Of a DNA stretch of 64,000 nucleotides, positions 8,619 through 18,234 are shown in pieces. The stretch lies in the NCBI RefSeq assembly GCF_000975155.1, contig NZ_BBRG01000002.1, forward strand, positions 124,001-188,000. Direction: 5' to 3'. The translations under genes and the position numbers were made by a program. Below the pieces are notes generated by a model, which searched no databases, was not told where the DNA came from, and saw nothing but the letters and a program-made list of their open reading frames with translations. Position 1 is the stretch's first letter. Every line of letters starts with the position of its first letter. Source of the DNA: Demequina globuliformis (GTDB lineage Bacteria > Actinomycetota > Actinomycetes > Actinomycetales > Demequinaceae).

Positions 8619-9886
8619 CACACGGCCTCCAGAATCGCCACAACACCCTGTCCGCCAGCGGCGCACATGGAGATCAGTCCTCGTGACCCTTTGCCCCGCT
8701 CCTGAAGGAGCTTGGCCAGCGTGGGAACGATGCGCGCGCCGGTTGCCGCGAATGGGTGCCCGGCGGCGAGTGAGGAGCCCGTCACGTTCAGTACCGATGG
8801 GTCGATGGTGCCGATCGCACCGTCGAGGCCAAGACCGCGGCAGTAGTCCTCGTCTGCCCAAGCCTTGAGGGTGGTGGCGACGGTGGAGGCGAAAGCCTCG
8901 TGAATCTCGACTAGGTCGAAGTCGCCGATGCTGAGTCCCTGGCGAGCGAGCATGCGACCGGTCGCCGCTACTGGCCCAAGGAGCAGGTCTGCGCCACCTG
9001 GGTGGTCAACGGCCGCAACTTCCGCGTCAATGATGCGAGCAAGCACGGGCTGGCGGTGCTCAGCGGCCCATTCCTCGCTCGCGATCAACACCGTGGCGGC
9101 GCCGTCAGACAGCGCCGTCGAGTTCCCGGCGGTCATCGTGCCCTGGGGGCCTCCAAACACGGGCTTGAGCTTCGCGAGTTTTTCCACGGAGGTATCGGGT
9201 CGCAGGATCGCGTCGCGTGCCACGCCAAGGTAAGGGGTGACGAGGTCGTCGAAAAAGCCCGACTCCCACGCCTGGGCGAGCTTGTGATGGGATGCCGCGG
9301 CGATCGCGTCCTGTTCTTCCCTCGTAATGCCCCACGACTCGGTTGTTAGCGCCTGGTGCTCGCCCATGGACAAGCCTGTGCGCGGCTCGGTCACGCTGGG
9401 AGCCTTGGGGGAGAGGTGGCGGGGACGCACCTTGGTGAACGGCTTCACGCGGTCAGGGAACGACCGTGCGGACGAGGCCTTGAGCAATGTGCGGCGCAGA
9501 GGGTCGGACAGTGTGATGGGTGCGTCCGAGGTGGAGTCCACGCCTCCCGAGATTCCGACCTCGATCTGGCCCAGGGCGATCTTGTTGGCGATGTAGATGG
9601 TCGTCTCGAGGCCCGTGCCGCACGCCTGCTGCAGGTCGCAAGCGGGGGTGTCCGCTGAGAGCGCTGAGCTCAGGACTGCTTCGCGGGTGAGGTTGAAGTC
9701 GCTGGGGTGCTTGAGCACTGCTCCTGCGGCCACTTCCCCCATGCGCATACCGCTGAGCCCAAACCGGGCGACCAGTCCATCCAGTGCGGCGGTGAGCATG
9801 TCGTGATTCGTGGCCTCGGAGTAAGGGCCATTGGACTTGGCGAAGGGGATGCGGTTGCCCCCGATCACCACGGCATTGTGGGACAT
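8618..9886 (-). CDS. Acetyl-CoA acyltransferase (thiolase), FadA2/FadI-like
   Basis: A 422-residue thiolase that cleaves or condenses 3-oxoacyl-CoA. The nucleophilic Cys is in CDLQQACGTG near residue 88, the His in EIHEAFAS, and the second Cys in SMCAAGGQG near the C-terminus. It is the first gene of the coupled run and is divergent from the TetR gene with a 76-bp gap that holds palindromic half-sites. The order corresponds to mycobacterial fadA2-fabG4-htdX. Confidence 0.95.
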   Translation of the reverse strand: MSHNAVVIGGNRIPFAKSNGPYSEATNHDMLTAALDGLVARFGLSGMRMGEVAAGAVLKHPSDFNLTREAVLSSALSADTPACDLQQACGTGLETTIYIANKIALGQIEVGISGGVDSTSDAPITLSDPLRRTLLKASSARSFPDRVKPFTKVRPRHLSPKAPSVTEPRTGLSMGEHQALTTESWGITREEQDAIAAASHHKLAQAWESGFFDDLVTPYLGVARDAILRPDTSVEKLAKLKPVFGGPQGTMTAGNSTALSDGAATVLIASEEWAAEHRQPVLARIIDAEVAAVDHPGGADLLLGPVAATGRMLARQGLSIGDFDLVEIHEAFASTVATTLKAWADEDYCRGLGLDGAIGTIDPSVLNVTGSSLAAGHPFAATGARIVPTLAKLLQERGKGSRGLISMCAAGGQGVVAILEAV

Positions 9887-9916
9887 CGTGCCTCCATCGT
9901 TGGAAGAAGATTAGGT

Positions 9917-9947
9917 GATACTCACGGTAGCAGATACTCCGAGTATC
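9917..9947. promoter_or_regulatory. Candidate TetR operator cluster between thiolase and tetR
   Basis: Three copies of the heptamer GATACTC are present. Two are direct (9917-9923 and 9933-9939), and the second forms a perfect 7-1-7 palindrome with the inverted copy GAGTATC at 9941-9947. The palindrome abuts a -10-like TATATT at 9951-9956. That hexamer sits so close to the tetR ATG (9963) that transcription would begin at or near the start codon. The arrangement fits autorepression plus control of the divergent lipid operon. Confidence 0.65.
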
Positions 9948-9962
9948 GGCTATATTGAAGTC

Positions 9963-10604
9963 ATGGCCATCGACGGCAGAACTTCCCGCTGGGACGAGCA
10001 TCGCGCAACGCGGCGCGCTGAGCTCGTCTCGCATGCGCTGCGCGCCATTCGGGTTCAGGGCCCGCACATTGGCATGGACGACATTGCAAGCCGTGCAGGA
10101 ACGTCCAAGACCGTGCTGTACCGCCACTTTGGCGACAGGGAAGGGCTCCACGCCGCCGTCGTGGAGTCGGTGCATCAGTACATCCGAGACGGAGTCCTTG
10201 CCGCCCTGGAGAGCACGGAACCCGCGGACGTGGGCGTCATGACCCACACCTTGGCGAGTACCTATCTGAATCTCGTTGAGCGAGACCCGCACATCTATCG
10301 ATTCGTCATGAACGGCCCCGGACTTGGGGCGAGCTCTACAGGCGGGCGAGTCCCGATCGTGATCGCGAGCGCGATCGCCGACCTCCTTGAGTCCCGCCTG
10401 CCCACCGTGAGTCAGCGCCGCGCCCGCACGTGGGGCTACGGCTTGGTCGGGTTTATTCAGGCGGCTGCGGATGAGTGGATGGACGATCCCACCCCAGCGC
10501 CACGTGCAGACGTCGTGGAGGACATCTGTGCAGCCTTTACTCCAGCCTTTTCCCACGCACCTACGACGACAACTGCGACGCACCCCACACCCGCCGGCGC
10601 GTAG
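9963..10604 (+). CDS. TetR-family transcriptional regulator
   Basis: A 213-residue repressor with an N-terminal helix-turn-helix (MDDIASRAGTSKTVLYRHFG, about residues 39-58) and a ligand-binding helical C-terminal domain. The last 15 residues are a low-complexity Thr/Pro/Ala tail. I chose the ATG at 9963. The earlier in-frame ATG at 9915 would place the palindromic operator inside the coding region. Its position between the thiolase and acyl-CoA dehydrogenase genes suggests that it controls both, with an acyl-CoA as likely ligand (inference). Confidence 0.9.
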   Translation: MAIDGRTSRWDEHRATRRAELVSHALRAIRVQGPHIGMDDIASRAGTSKTVLYRHFGDREGLHAAVVESVHQYIRDGVLAALESTEPADVGVMTHTLASTYLNLVERDPHIYRFVMNGPGLGASSTGGRVPIVIASAIADLLESRLPTVSQRRARTWGYGLVGFIQAAADEWMDDPTPAPRADVVEDICAAFTPAFSHAPTTTTATHPTPAGA

Positions 10605-10630
10605 CGCTGGCCAACCAAGGAGGATCGACA

Positions 10631-12583
10631 ATGACGTTGACACCTGAGGCGCCCCACAGCCTCCACACTGAACGACTCACGACGGTGGGTACGCACCTTC
10701 GTGCCGCGCTCGACGGCGCCTACGCGGCCGAGCGCGCCGTGGCGCGCGCGACCTTCCCCACGGAGGGGATGTTGCGCGACCCGTCGTGGGACGTGGAGCA
10801 ATCCCGCGCGTGGACTCTGCAGCGCCTCAAGGATCTGGAAGAGCACGGCTTTGGGCACGCAGGCGTGCCGGACGGGGCCGATGCGGTCCAGGACCCGCTC
10901 ACTGCGGTGGTGACCTTCGAGACGCTCGCCCACGCCGACCTGTCGGTCACCATTAAGTCTGGTGTGCAGTTTGGGCTCTTTGGCGGCGCGGTCACCAACC
11001 TCGGCACTGCCTGGCACCACGCGGAGTTCCTGCCGAAGATCACGGACTTGAGTTTGCTGGGCGGTTTCGCCATGACGGAACTTGGCCACGGTTCAGACGT
11101 CGCCTCCGTCGAGACCACCATCACGTACCTGCCCGACAGTGACGAGTACGAGGTGCACTCGCCCACGCCGTCGGCGACCAAGGCGTACATCGGCAACGCC
11201 GCCTCGCACGGCACCATGGCCGCGGTCTTCGGACAGCTGATCGTGGCTGGGCAGCGCCACGGCGTGCACACGATCCTGGTGCCGATCAGGGACGATGCCG
11301 GGGCTGACCTGCCGGGTATCACCACTGGGGACCAGGGGCACAAGGGCGGCTTGCTTGGCGTCGACAACGGCACCATCAGCTTTGATCACGTCCGCGTCCC
11401 ACGCCGGATGCTGCTCGACCGCTATGGCGGGGTCACCGCGGATGGCGTCTACGAGTCCACCATCGACAACCCGAACCGACGGTTCTTCACCATGCTCGGC
11501 ACGCTCGTGCGTGGACGGGTGTGCGTCGGAGGTGGCGCCGGCATCGCAGCGCGACGCGGACTGTCCATCGCGGTCAGGCACGCGCTTAAGCGGCGCCAGT
11601 TTCCAGCATCGGGCCGTCCCGATGGCGTCCTACTCATGGACTACCTGCAGCATCAGCGCCGGCTCCTTCCGCGCGTGGCGCGCTCATACGCGCTCGGATT
11701 CGCTCAGAACGAGTTGATCGCTGCGCTCGTCAAGGTCCAGGGCGGCGAGCCGTCCACGGAGGATGAGCAGCGCGAACTCGAAACTCGCGCCGCCGGGATG
11801 AAGTCGATCACGACCTGGTTCGCGAACGAGACCCTGCAAGAGGCGCGTGAGGCCTGCGGAGGGGCGGGGTACCTCAGTGAGAACCAACTCACTGAGATCC
11901 GCCGGGACGTCGATATCTTCGCGACCTTCGAGGGCGACAACACGGTGCTGATGCAGTTGGTGACCAAGGCGTTGCTGACGGACTATCGCAAGGAGTGGAG
12001 CGACCTCGACAAGTCGGGTGTGGTCCAGGCGACAGCGCGAGTGGCGGGGGAGCAGATGGCAGAGGCGACCTCCGTCAACCTCGTGCTCGACCGCTTGGCA
12101 TCCGCCGTGCGCCGCCGTCCTGAAGAAACCACGTTGGTTGACCGCCGCTGGCATGCCCTGATGTTTGAAGATCGCGCCCGCCACTCGTTGGAGTCGCTCG
12201 CCCGGCGCATGCGGGCCGCATCTAAAGACAAGGGCGACCAGTTCGAGAGCTTCAATGCGATGGGGCCCCACGTCCAGTACGTCGCCCACGCTCACATGGA
12301 GCGGCTTGTCCTTCAGGCTTTCATTGACGCTATCGATGAGTGCCCCGACGGCGAAACCAAGCAGGTGCTCGAGCGGACGTGCTCGCTCTATGCGCTGGAC
12401 TCCATTCACGCCGATCGCGCATGGTTCATGGAGCACAATCGCATTAGTTCGGGCCGCTCCAAGGCGCTCGAGGGCCAGATCGATGCTCTGTGCCGCGAGC
12501 TCCGTCCCCACGCGCTGTCGCTAGTGGAGGGCCTGGGCATTCCCAAGGACTGGTTGGGGGCCGCCATCGTCGATGAGTCCTGA
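10631..12583 (+). CDS. Acyl-CoA dehydrogenase / acyl-CoA oxidase-like, FadE5-type
   Basis: A 650-residue flavoprotein of the long acyl-CoA dehydrogenase/ACOX subgroup. It has the FAD-domain pattern AMTELGHGSDV, the segment TAKAYIGNAA-like (SATKAYIGNAASHGT), and the catalytic Glu434 in FEGDN. The ATG is preceded by AAGGAGG. It lies 26 bp after tetR, so it is probably co-transcribed with it. Together with the thiolase, reductase and dehydratase it completes a beta-oxidation-like set, as in mycobacterial fadE5-fadA2-fabG4-htdX. Confidence 0.92.
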   Translation: MTLTPEAPHSLHTERLTTVGTHLRAALDGAYAAERAVARATFPTEGMLRDPSWDVEQSRAWTLQRLKDLEEHGFGHAGVPDGADAVQDPLTAVVTFETLAHADLSVTIKSGVQFGLFGGAVTNLGTAWHHAEFLPKITDLSLLGGFAMTELGHGSDVASVETTITYLPDSDEYEVHSPTPSATKAYIGNAASHGTMAAVFGQLIVAGQRHGVHTILVPIRDDAGADLPGITTGDQGHKGGLLGVDNGTISFDHVRVPRRMLLDRYGGVTADGVYESTIDNPNRRFFTMLGTLVRGRVCVGGGAGIAARRGLSIAVRHALKRRQFPASGRPDGVLLMDYLQHQRRLLPRVARSYALGFAQNELIAALVKVQGGEPSTEDEQRELETRAAGMKSITTWFANETLQEAREACGGAGYLSENQLTEIRRDVDIFATFEGDNTVLMQLVTKALLTDYRKEWSDLDKSGVVQATARVAGEQMAEATSVNLVLDRLASAVRRRPEETTLVDRRWHALMFEDRARHSLESLARRMRAASKDKGDQFESFNAMGPHVQYVAHAHMERLVLQAFIDAIDECPDGETKQVLERTCSLYALDSIHADRAWFMEHNRISSGRSKALEGQIDALCRELRPHALSLVEGLGIPKDWLGAAIVDES

Positions 12584-12588
12584 CCGGA

Positions 12589-13737
12589 CTAGTCGTCGGC
12601 GCCGCCGGAGCCGCTCGCGCGCACAGGTGTGGGCGGCACCGGCGGCCACTGTCCATCGTCGAGAAAGCGCAGCGCGTCCCGCGCGATGACGCGCGCGCCT
12701 CTGTTGGCGCTGATGGTGGAGGCCTGCGGCCCATAGCCAGCGAGAAAGACGCCGGGGACGGCCAGGACGTGTCCCGCTTCCACCGCTACGCCGTCCCGCG
12801 CTCGCATACCGAGCGGCTCGAATGGTCCAAGGTCAGCCTCAAACCCGAGCGCCCACAGCACCGCATCCAGGGCAGTGAACGTTCCGTCGGCCATCACGGC
12901 GCCGTCGGTCACGAGTCGCGTAAACATGGGGGTGCGTTCAAGTAGTCCTGCGTCGCGCATGCGGCGGAGGTGGGCAGTCATGGGCATTCCGGTCGTGGAA
13001 ACGATCGACGGCAGTGGCCTGCCTGCTCGTGCCGCCTCATCTTGTAGGCGCACCGATTCTCTTCCAAACTCCTTGGCGGGCTGAGAGTCGACGGGAAGGA
13101 ACCTGACTGGTGCGCGAGTGAACCACGTGAGGTGAGCGGCATGCGGGGCAAGTTCGCGCACAAAGCCCAGGGCCGACGCCCCACCGCCAACGACCCCTAC
13201 CCGCAAGTCGGCGAACTCTGCGGGCGACGTGAACTCTGGCGTCGTCAGCTGTCGCCCGCGGAACACCTCGGTTCCTGGGGTCGTGGGCTGGCGCGGCGAC
13301 CGCCAGGTTCCCGTGGCGCCAATCACCACTCGCGCCATCACCGCAGTGCCGTCGTCGAAGTTCACGCGCAGCGCGCCGCCGGCGGCGCGTTCGACGGAGC
13401 GCACGTTGGCTGGCCGGCGAACCCGGAGGCCAAAGTGCTGTTCGTACGCCCCGTATCTTGAGCTCACCACCTCGCTTGCGGGAACCGTGGAAGGCGCTCC
13501 CGCGAAGGTGACCGCGGCATCGGCCATCCCAGGGAGGTCGGCGAGGGCGTGTGCGTCTCCAAACCGCAGGGATTCCCACCGGTGCTGCCATGCGCCGCCG
13601 GCGTGGGGGCCGGCGTCAACGATCAGGAAGTCGGTGCCCGGCCGGAGGCCTTGTCGCTGAAGGTGATAGCCGACGGACAGCCCGGCTTGACCCGCGCCAA
13701 TGACGACGATTGACAGGGCCTCAGAAGTGTCGGTCAC
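12589..13737 (-). CDS. Flavin-dependent monooxygenase/oxidoreductase (FMO/CzcO-like)
   Basis: A 382-residue protein with two dinucleotide-binding motifs: FAD-binding GAGQAG at residues 14-19, and NADP-binding GVVGGGASA near 181-189. Between them is an ATGTW segment typical of flavoprotein monooxygenases. The stop is 5 bp from the converging acyl-CoA dehydrogenase stop. The substrate is unknown. Class B flavin monooxygenase or a related N-hydroxylating enzyme are both possible. Confidence 0.85.
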   Translation of the reverse strand: MTDTSEALSIVVIGAGQAGLSVGYHLQRQGLRPGTDFLIVDAGPHAGGAWQHRWESLRFGDAHALADLPGMADAAVTFAGAPSTVPASEVVSSRYGAYEQHFGLRVRRPANVRSVERAAGGALRVNFDDGTAVMARVVIGATGTWRSPRQPTTPGTEVFRGRQLTTPEFTSPAEFADLRVGVVGGGASALGFVRELAPHAAHLTWFTRAPVRFLPVDSQPAKEFGRESVRLQDEAARAGRPLPSIVSTTGMPMTAHLRRMRDAGLLERTPMFTRLVTDGAVMADGTFTALDAVLWALGFEADLGPFEPLGMRARDGVAVEAGHVLAVPGVFLAGYGPQASTISANRGARVIARDALRFLDDGQWPPVPPTPVRASGSGGADD

Positions 13738-13746
13738 CCTCCATTC

Positions 13747-14409
13747 CTACGGGGTAGGGCGCTCCCATGCCAATTCGCCCGTGAGGGGCCGCTGGCCCGC
13801 AGTTGCGTGAGGGCGCTCGCGTCGCAGGAACGTGCACGTGTGCAACAGGGCGGCACACGCGAGACCAGCGGCCAGGATTACCGTCACCGTTGCAGTGATG
13901 GCGGGCACGCCGCGCGCGGGGTCGAGGAACGGGTAGGGAACCCAGCCATCACGCGTGGCGCGGATCAGGAGATACGCGCACCACCCGCTCGGGACCGCGA
14001 GCACCGTGGGCCACGTCCTCAGTGGGAGGCGACGACGGCGTCCGACGACAAGCCAGTCGAGCACCAGGATGACGCCCGCACCCCCATGCAGCATTGCGTT
14101 GGCCCACGGCACCTTGGGGATCGCGTGGTCCGCGAGCAAGGCCCAGTAGACCACCCCTGCGACCGTCGTGTACGTGGCCGCGTTGACGCGCAGCGCGTCG
14201 ATCCACCAGCGATCCGGGCGGGGAGCCATCGCGGCGATGAGCAAGGCCGCGACCGCAGTAAGCGCTGCTAGCGGAGTGAAGTACCCCGGCATTTGGTCCC
14301 ACGAGAAACTGCCGAAGGTGAGGTCTGCCCAAGCCTGGACGCCGAGCGCCGCGATGATGGCGGCGGCTCCGGCTATGCGGACCAGTCGGATGTAAGCGAC
14401 GTTGCTCAT
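13747..14409 (-). CDS. Pr6Pr-family integral membrane protein
   Basis: A 220-residue protein with about six predicted transmembrane helices and Trp-rich loops. The segments NAMLHGGAGVILVLDWL and WVPYPFLDPARG match the Pr6Pr membrane family (FAR-17a/AIG1-like), whose function is not established. The start MSNVAY at 14409 is chosen over MQPMSN at 14418, but neither has a strong ribosome site. It lies 9 bp upstream of the flavin monooxygenase gene on the same strand, which suggests an operon. Confidence 0.82.
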   Translation of the reverse strand: MSNVAYIRLVRIAGAAAIIAALGVQAWADLTFGSFSWDQMPGYFTPLAALTAVAALLIAAMAPRPDRWWIDALRVNAATYTTVAGVVYWALLADHAIPKVPWANAMLHGGAGVILVLDWLVVGRRRRLPLRTWPTVLAVPSGWCAYLLIRATRDGWVPYPFLDPARGVPAITATVTVILAAGLACAALLHTCTFLRRERPHATAGQRPLTGELAWERPTP

Positions 14410-14589
14410 GGGTTGCACTTTACATGACCTTTACTCATGCGTGGCGACGCCTTGATTTTGGGCGTGTTCCGACAAAACGAACCGCTGTGTGCCCGCTGAG
14501 GTGACGCCACCGGCCGACCATGGTGCACAGCGGGCTCGCCGGGACCGGGCACAATAGTGGTCACCCCCACCACTTTGAGGAGCCCGTGC

Positions 14590-15804
14590 ATGTCGCTGAC
14601 CATCCGCACCACGACGGCAGGTTCGTTGCCGCGTTTCCCCGAACTCGTTGAGGCGACTCAGGCCCTCGATGTAGCAGCGGATGGATTTACCCTGGTGCGC
14701 ACCGAGGAGTACGACCAGCGCGCCACCGCAGCAGTGCAAGAACTTGTACGGCGCCAGCGCGACGCCGGGATCACAGATGTGGGCGACGGCGAGTATGGCA
14801 AGGCCATGACCCAATCCCATGACTTCGGGGCCTGGTGGTCCTACTCCTTCCAGCGCACCGCCGGCCTTGCGCTGCCGGCCGCGGACGCGCCATTGCCGGA
14901 GCCGGTGCGGTCCGTGCCCGGCAGGGTGGAGCTGACGACCATGACTGACCGCCGGGATTGGGTGGCATTTGCCGAGGCCTACGGCGACCCCACGTCCGGG
15001 GTCTTGATGGGCGAGCCGCGATTTTGGCCCATGACCGTCGACGAGATCTCCTACCGCGGTCACGACCTCATCGCTGCCGACATCGCGAACCTCCAGCGCG
15101 CGTTGGCCGCCAACGATCTCTCAACGGGGTTCTTGACATCCTTGGCTCCTGGCTCTGCCGCCCGCATTGGCAATGCGCACTACGCGTCTGAAGCCGAGCA
15201 CATATGGGCCTGGGCGGACGTGATGCGTGAGGAGTATGCGGCCATCACCGATGCCGGACTCGTCGTCCAGATCGACGACCCCTCCCTCGCAGAGAGCTGG
15301 GACCAGGTCAACCCTGAACCCAGCGTCGCGGACTATCGGGCATTTCTGCGTACCCGCATTGATGCCCTCAATCACGCTCTTGACGGCCTCCCTCGGGACC
15401 AGGTGCGCCTGCATATCTGTTGGGGTTCGTGGCACGGACCGCACACCACTGACCTCGAGTTGCGGCACATTGTCGATCTTCTGCTTGAGGTCAACGCGGG
15501 CCAGCTGTCCTTTGAAGCCGCGAACGTGCGTCATGAGCACGAGTGGAAGGTCTGGCGAGACGTCGACCTGCCCGCAGACACGGTCTTGGTCCCCGGCGTC
15601 GTGAGTCACGCGACCAACGTCGTCGAACACCCAGAGCTGGTTGCCGACCGGATCGAGCGCTTCGCATCCATCGTGGGTCCTGAGCGTGTGCTCGCGTCGA
15701 CCGACTGCGGCCTGGGAGGCCGGGTCCACCCGCAGATCGCCTGGGCCAAGATCGAGTCGTTGGGCGCGGGCGCGCGCCTCGCCGCTGCCAGGATGAACGG
15801 CTAG
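14590..15804 (+). CDS. MetE/UROD-superfamily methyltransferase (cobalamin-independent methionine synthase-like)
   Basis: A 404-residue protein equivalent to the C-terminal catalytic half of MetE. Candidate Zn ligands are H275 and C277 in LHICWG and C373 in STDCGLGGR. The N-terminus (TTTAGSLPRF) is the family start. The N-terminal half of full-length MetE is absent, as in the short paralogues, so methyl transfer from a donor other than methyltetrahydropteroyl-triglutamate is possible. A GAGG ribosome site precedes the ATG. The yitT-like gene follows after 8 bp. Confidence 0.85.
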   Translation: MSLTIRTTTAGSLPRFPELVEATQALDVAADGFTLVRTEEYDQRATAAVQELVRRQRDAGITDVGDGEYGKAMTQSHDFGAWWSYSFQRTAGLALPAADAPLPEPVRSVPGRVELTTMTDRRDWVAFAEAYGDPTSGVLMGEPRFWPMTVDEISYRGHDLIAADIANLQRALAANDLSTGFLTSLAPGSAARIGNAHYASEAEHIWAWADVMREEYAAITDAGLVVQIDDPSLAESWDQVNPEPSVADYRAFLRTRIDALNHALDGLPRDQVRLHICWGSWHGPHTTDLELRHIVDLLLEVNAGQLSFEAANVRHEHEWKVWRDVDLPADTVLVPGVVSHATNVVEHPELVADRIERFASIVGPERVLASTDCGLGGRVHPQIAWAKIESLGAGARLAAARMNG

Positions 15805-15812
15805 GCCGCGCG

Positions 15813-16427
15813 ATGAGTGTGGTGGATCCGCCAATCGCGGAGAAGCATGCCCTGTGGGAGGACGCGCTTGCGCTGCTGACGGGGTCATTTGTGATGTCGT
15901 TTGGCCTGTTCCTGCTGTCGGAGATCGGGGGAGTCTCCGGCGGGCTCGCGGGAGTGGCCATCCTGATCAGCTATTGGACCACCTTGTCCTTTGGCGTGAT
16001 CTACTTCCTCATCAACCTGCCGTTCTATTGGCTGGCAGTGAAGCGTATGGGGTGGGCATTCACCCTCAAGACCTTGATCGCGGTGACGTTGGTCTCCGTA
16101 CTCACCGAGGTCCACGGCCTCTACCTCGACGTCGACAGCGTCAACCCGTTGTACGGCGCGATTTTCGCTGGCCTCGCCATCGGCATTGGCTTGCTGATGT
16201 TCTTCCGTCACGGGGCCTCCGGCGGCGGCTTTGGAATCCTCGCGGCCTTCTTGCAGGAATCCAAGGGGATCCGCGCCGGATACGTTCAAGGGGCGCTCGA
16301 CCTGTGCGTGGTGATCGCCTCTCTCACCATCGTGCCGTGGGACATCCTGCTGTATTCGATTTTGGGCGCCGTCCTTCTCAATGGGGTGCTCGCCATCAAC
16401 CACCGGCCCGGCAGGTACCTCGGCTGA
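15813..16427 (+). CDS. YitT-family membrane protein
   Basis: A 204-residue protein with five or six hydrophobic helices and the conserved pattern GGVSGGLAGVAILISY followed by FLINLPFYWLA, then RHGASGGGFGILA. These are hallmarks of YitT/DUF161-type membrane proteins, whose substrate is unknown. It directly follows the MetE-like gene and is likely co-transcribed with it. Confidence 0.88.
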   Translation: MSVVDPPIAEKHALWEDALALLTGSFVMSFGLFLLSEIGGVSGGLAGVAILISYWTTLSFGVIYFLINLPFYWLAVKRMGWAFTLKTLIAVTLVSVLTEVHGLYLDVDSVNPLYGAIFAGLAIGIGLLMFFRHGASGGGFGILAAFLQESKGIRAGYVQGALDLCVVIASLTIVPWDILLYSILGAVLLNGVLAINHRPGRYLG

Positions 16428-16560
16428 CCGAGCATTACCCCTGGTAGAAAGCGTCGCGGGCCACGCCTGTAGCGAGGCGCTTCCGGGGCGCGGGGCCTAT
16501 GCTGGCGGTGCTCAGCGCCGAGTGCTCACTTCCAACTCGTCGATCCCGAATCGAGCCCCC

Positions 16561-17850
16561 GTGACTGCTACCTCCGTCTCACTTACGCCCGCCCGCACCC
16601 GCCTCGCGCTACTCGCGCTGGCACTTGGTGGGTTTGGCATCGGCACCACTGAGTTCGTTGCCATGGGCCTGCTGCCCGACATTGCCCGCGATCTGCTCCC
16701 TGACATGTGGGCGACGAACCCTGAGCAGGCGCTGGGGCGCGCCGGCTGGGTGATCTCCGCCTACGCCGCCGGTGTAGTCGTGGGTGCGCCGACGATTGCC
16801 GCGTTCGTCGCGCGCTTTCCGCGCAGGCAGATTCTGATTGCGCTGGCGGCGGCCTTCACGGTCGGCACCGTGGCGTCCGCCCTCGCTCCCACCTTTCCGA
16901 CCGTGGTGGCCGCGCGGTTTCTCGCCGGGCTACCTCACGGCGCCTACTTCGGCATCGCCGCGTTGGTGGCGGCATCGCTTATGGGGCCTGGCAGGCGCGG
17001 GCGCGCAGTGGCGCTCGTGCTCAGCGGCCTCACCATCGCTAACGTCATCGGCGTCCCACTGATCACCTACCTGGGTCAGCAGGAAGGGTGGCGTGTGGCC
17101 TACCTGGCCGTGGCGGGCATCTTTGCGTTGACGACGGTGGCGATGTGGCGTGTGGTGCCACAACAGCCGGGCGATCCGACTGCGACGATCGCGCGGGAAC
17201 TTCGCGCGTTCTCACGGCCTGCGGTGTGGTTCGCGCTCATGACTGGCGCGATTGGGTTCGGTGGGTTCTTCGCGGTCTACTCGTACGTGTCGCCCCTGGC
17301 GACCACGGTGACCGGCACCACGGAGTCGTTTGTGCCGTGGGCGCTGGTCACGGTCGGCGTGGGCATGACGGTCGGCAACCAGATTGGTGGGCGCCTGGCT
17401 GACAGGGGAGCGTTGCGGGCTGTCTTCTTGCTCTTTGGCGCTTTGGCTGCGTCGTTGCTGGTGCTGATCGCCGCGGCAGGCCACCTGTGGGGGCTCCTTG
17501 TAGGGCTCTTCCTCGTGGGCGCGTCCGCAGCGGCGCTGTCGCCAGCCATCCAGACCCGACTCATGGACGTTGCTGGAGACAGCCAGACCATGGCAGCAGC
17601 TCTCAATCACTCCGCTCTGAACCTCGGCAACTCCCTTGGCGCCTTCCTGGGCGGCGTGGTCATTGCTGCCGGGTACGGCTACCTCTCGCCCACGTGGCTG
17701 GGACTGGCGCTGTGCGTGCCAGGTGTGCTCTTCGCGTTGGCGGGGTGGTGGACGACGCACCGGGCGCGGGGCGCCCGCGCGGAACGGGACGATGCCCCGG
17801 GTGCGAACCAGCAGCGCGTCGAGGCTGGCGAGCACGCACCCTGCCCGTGA
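16561..17850 (+). CDS. MFS exporter, AraJ/DHA1-type
   Basis: The 429-residue product has 12 predicted transmembrane helices. The first helix contains LALGGFGIGTTEFVAMGLLP, a signature of the AraJ/YdhP drug:H+ antiporter subgroup. The GTG at 16561 is the best start. An earlier in-frame ATG at 16381 lies inside the yitT-like gene. A weak purine stretch precedes it. The substrate is unknown (sugar or drug efflux). A hydrophilic tail of about 30 residues closes the protein. Confidence 0.9.
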   Translation: MTATSVSLTPARTRLALLALALGGFGIGTTEFVAMGLLPDIARDLLPDMWATNPEQALGRAGWVISAYAAGVVVGAPTIAAFVARFPRRQILIALAAAFTVGTVASALAPTFPTVVAARFLAGLPHGAYFGIAALVAASLMGPGRRGRAVALVLSGLTIANVIGVPLITYLGQQEGWRVAYLAVAGIFALTTVAMWRVVPQQPGDPTATIARELRAFSRPAVWFALMTGAIGFGGFFAVYSYVSPLATTVTGTTESFVPWALVTVGVGMTVGNQIGGRLADRGALRAVFLLFGALAASLLVLIAAAGHLWGLLVGLFLVGASAAALSPAIQTRLMDVAGDSQTMAAALNHSALNLGNSLGAFLGGVVIAAGYGYLSPTWLGLALCVPGVLFALAGWWTTHRARGARAERDDAPGANQQRVEAGEHAPCP

Positions 17851-17986
17851 GGCAGCCGTGTGTCGTCACCACCGTCGCCCGCTTTTGTGGCACAAAAACA
17901 GCGACCGTGTCACTTGGAGCTCCGCAATCTGTGTAGACTGTTTCCCGGCCCAAACGAGTGGATGAAAGTCCACTGAGCAGGGCCAT

Positions 17987-18061
<75 letters not shown>

Positions 18062-18064
18062 GGT

Positions 18065-18100
18065 GAAAGTCCTGGAAACTCACGGGTTTCCAGGACTTTC
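18065..18100 (+). terminator. Strong terminator at the left end of the island, after tRNA-Pro
   Basis: A perfect 15-bp stem (18065-18079 with 18086-18100, GAAAGTCCTGGAAAC) has a 6-nt loop and is followed by TTGTT. It lies just inside attL, so it came with the element and now terminates tRNA-Pro transcription in place of the original terminator, which was moved to 31108-31137. Confidence 0.85.
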
Positions 18101-18234
18101 TTGTTGGTGAAGACGTGACCCAGTCATTGAATTGTCCTCACTTTGACCTCGCTGAGGCCTCTGTGTGGCGCCACGTTCCGGCAGTTGCCCGTTGCTCCCG
18201 GTCATCAAGGGTGAGCGCTCCGCTCCCGTGTCGG

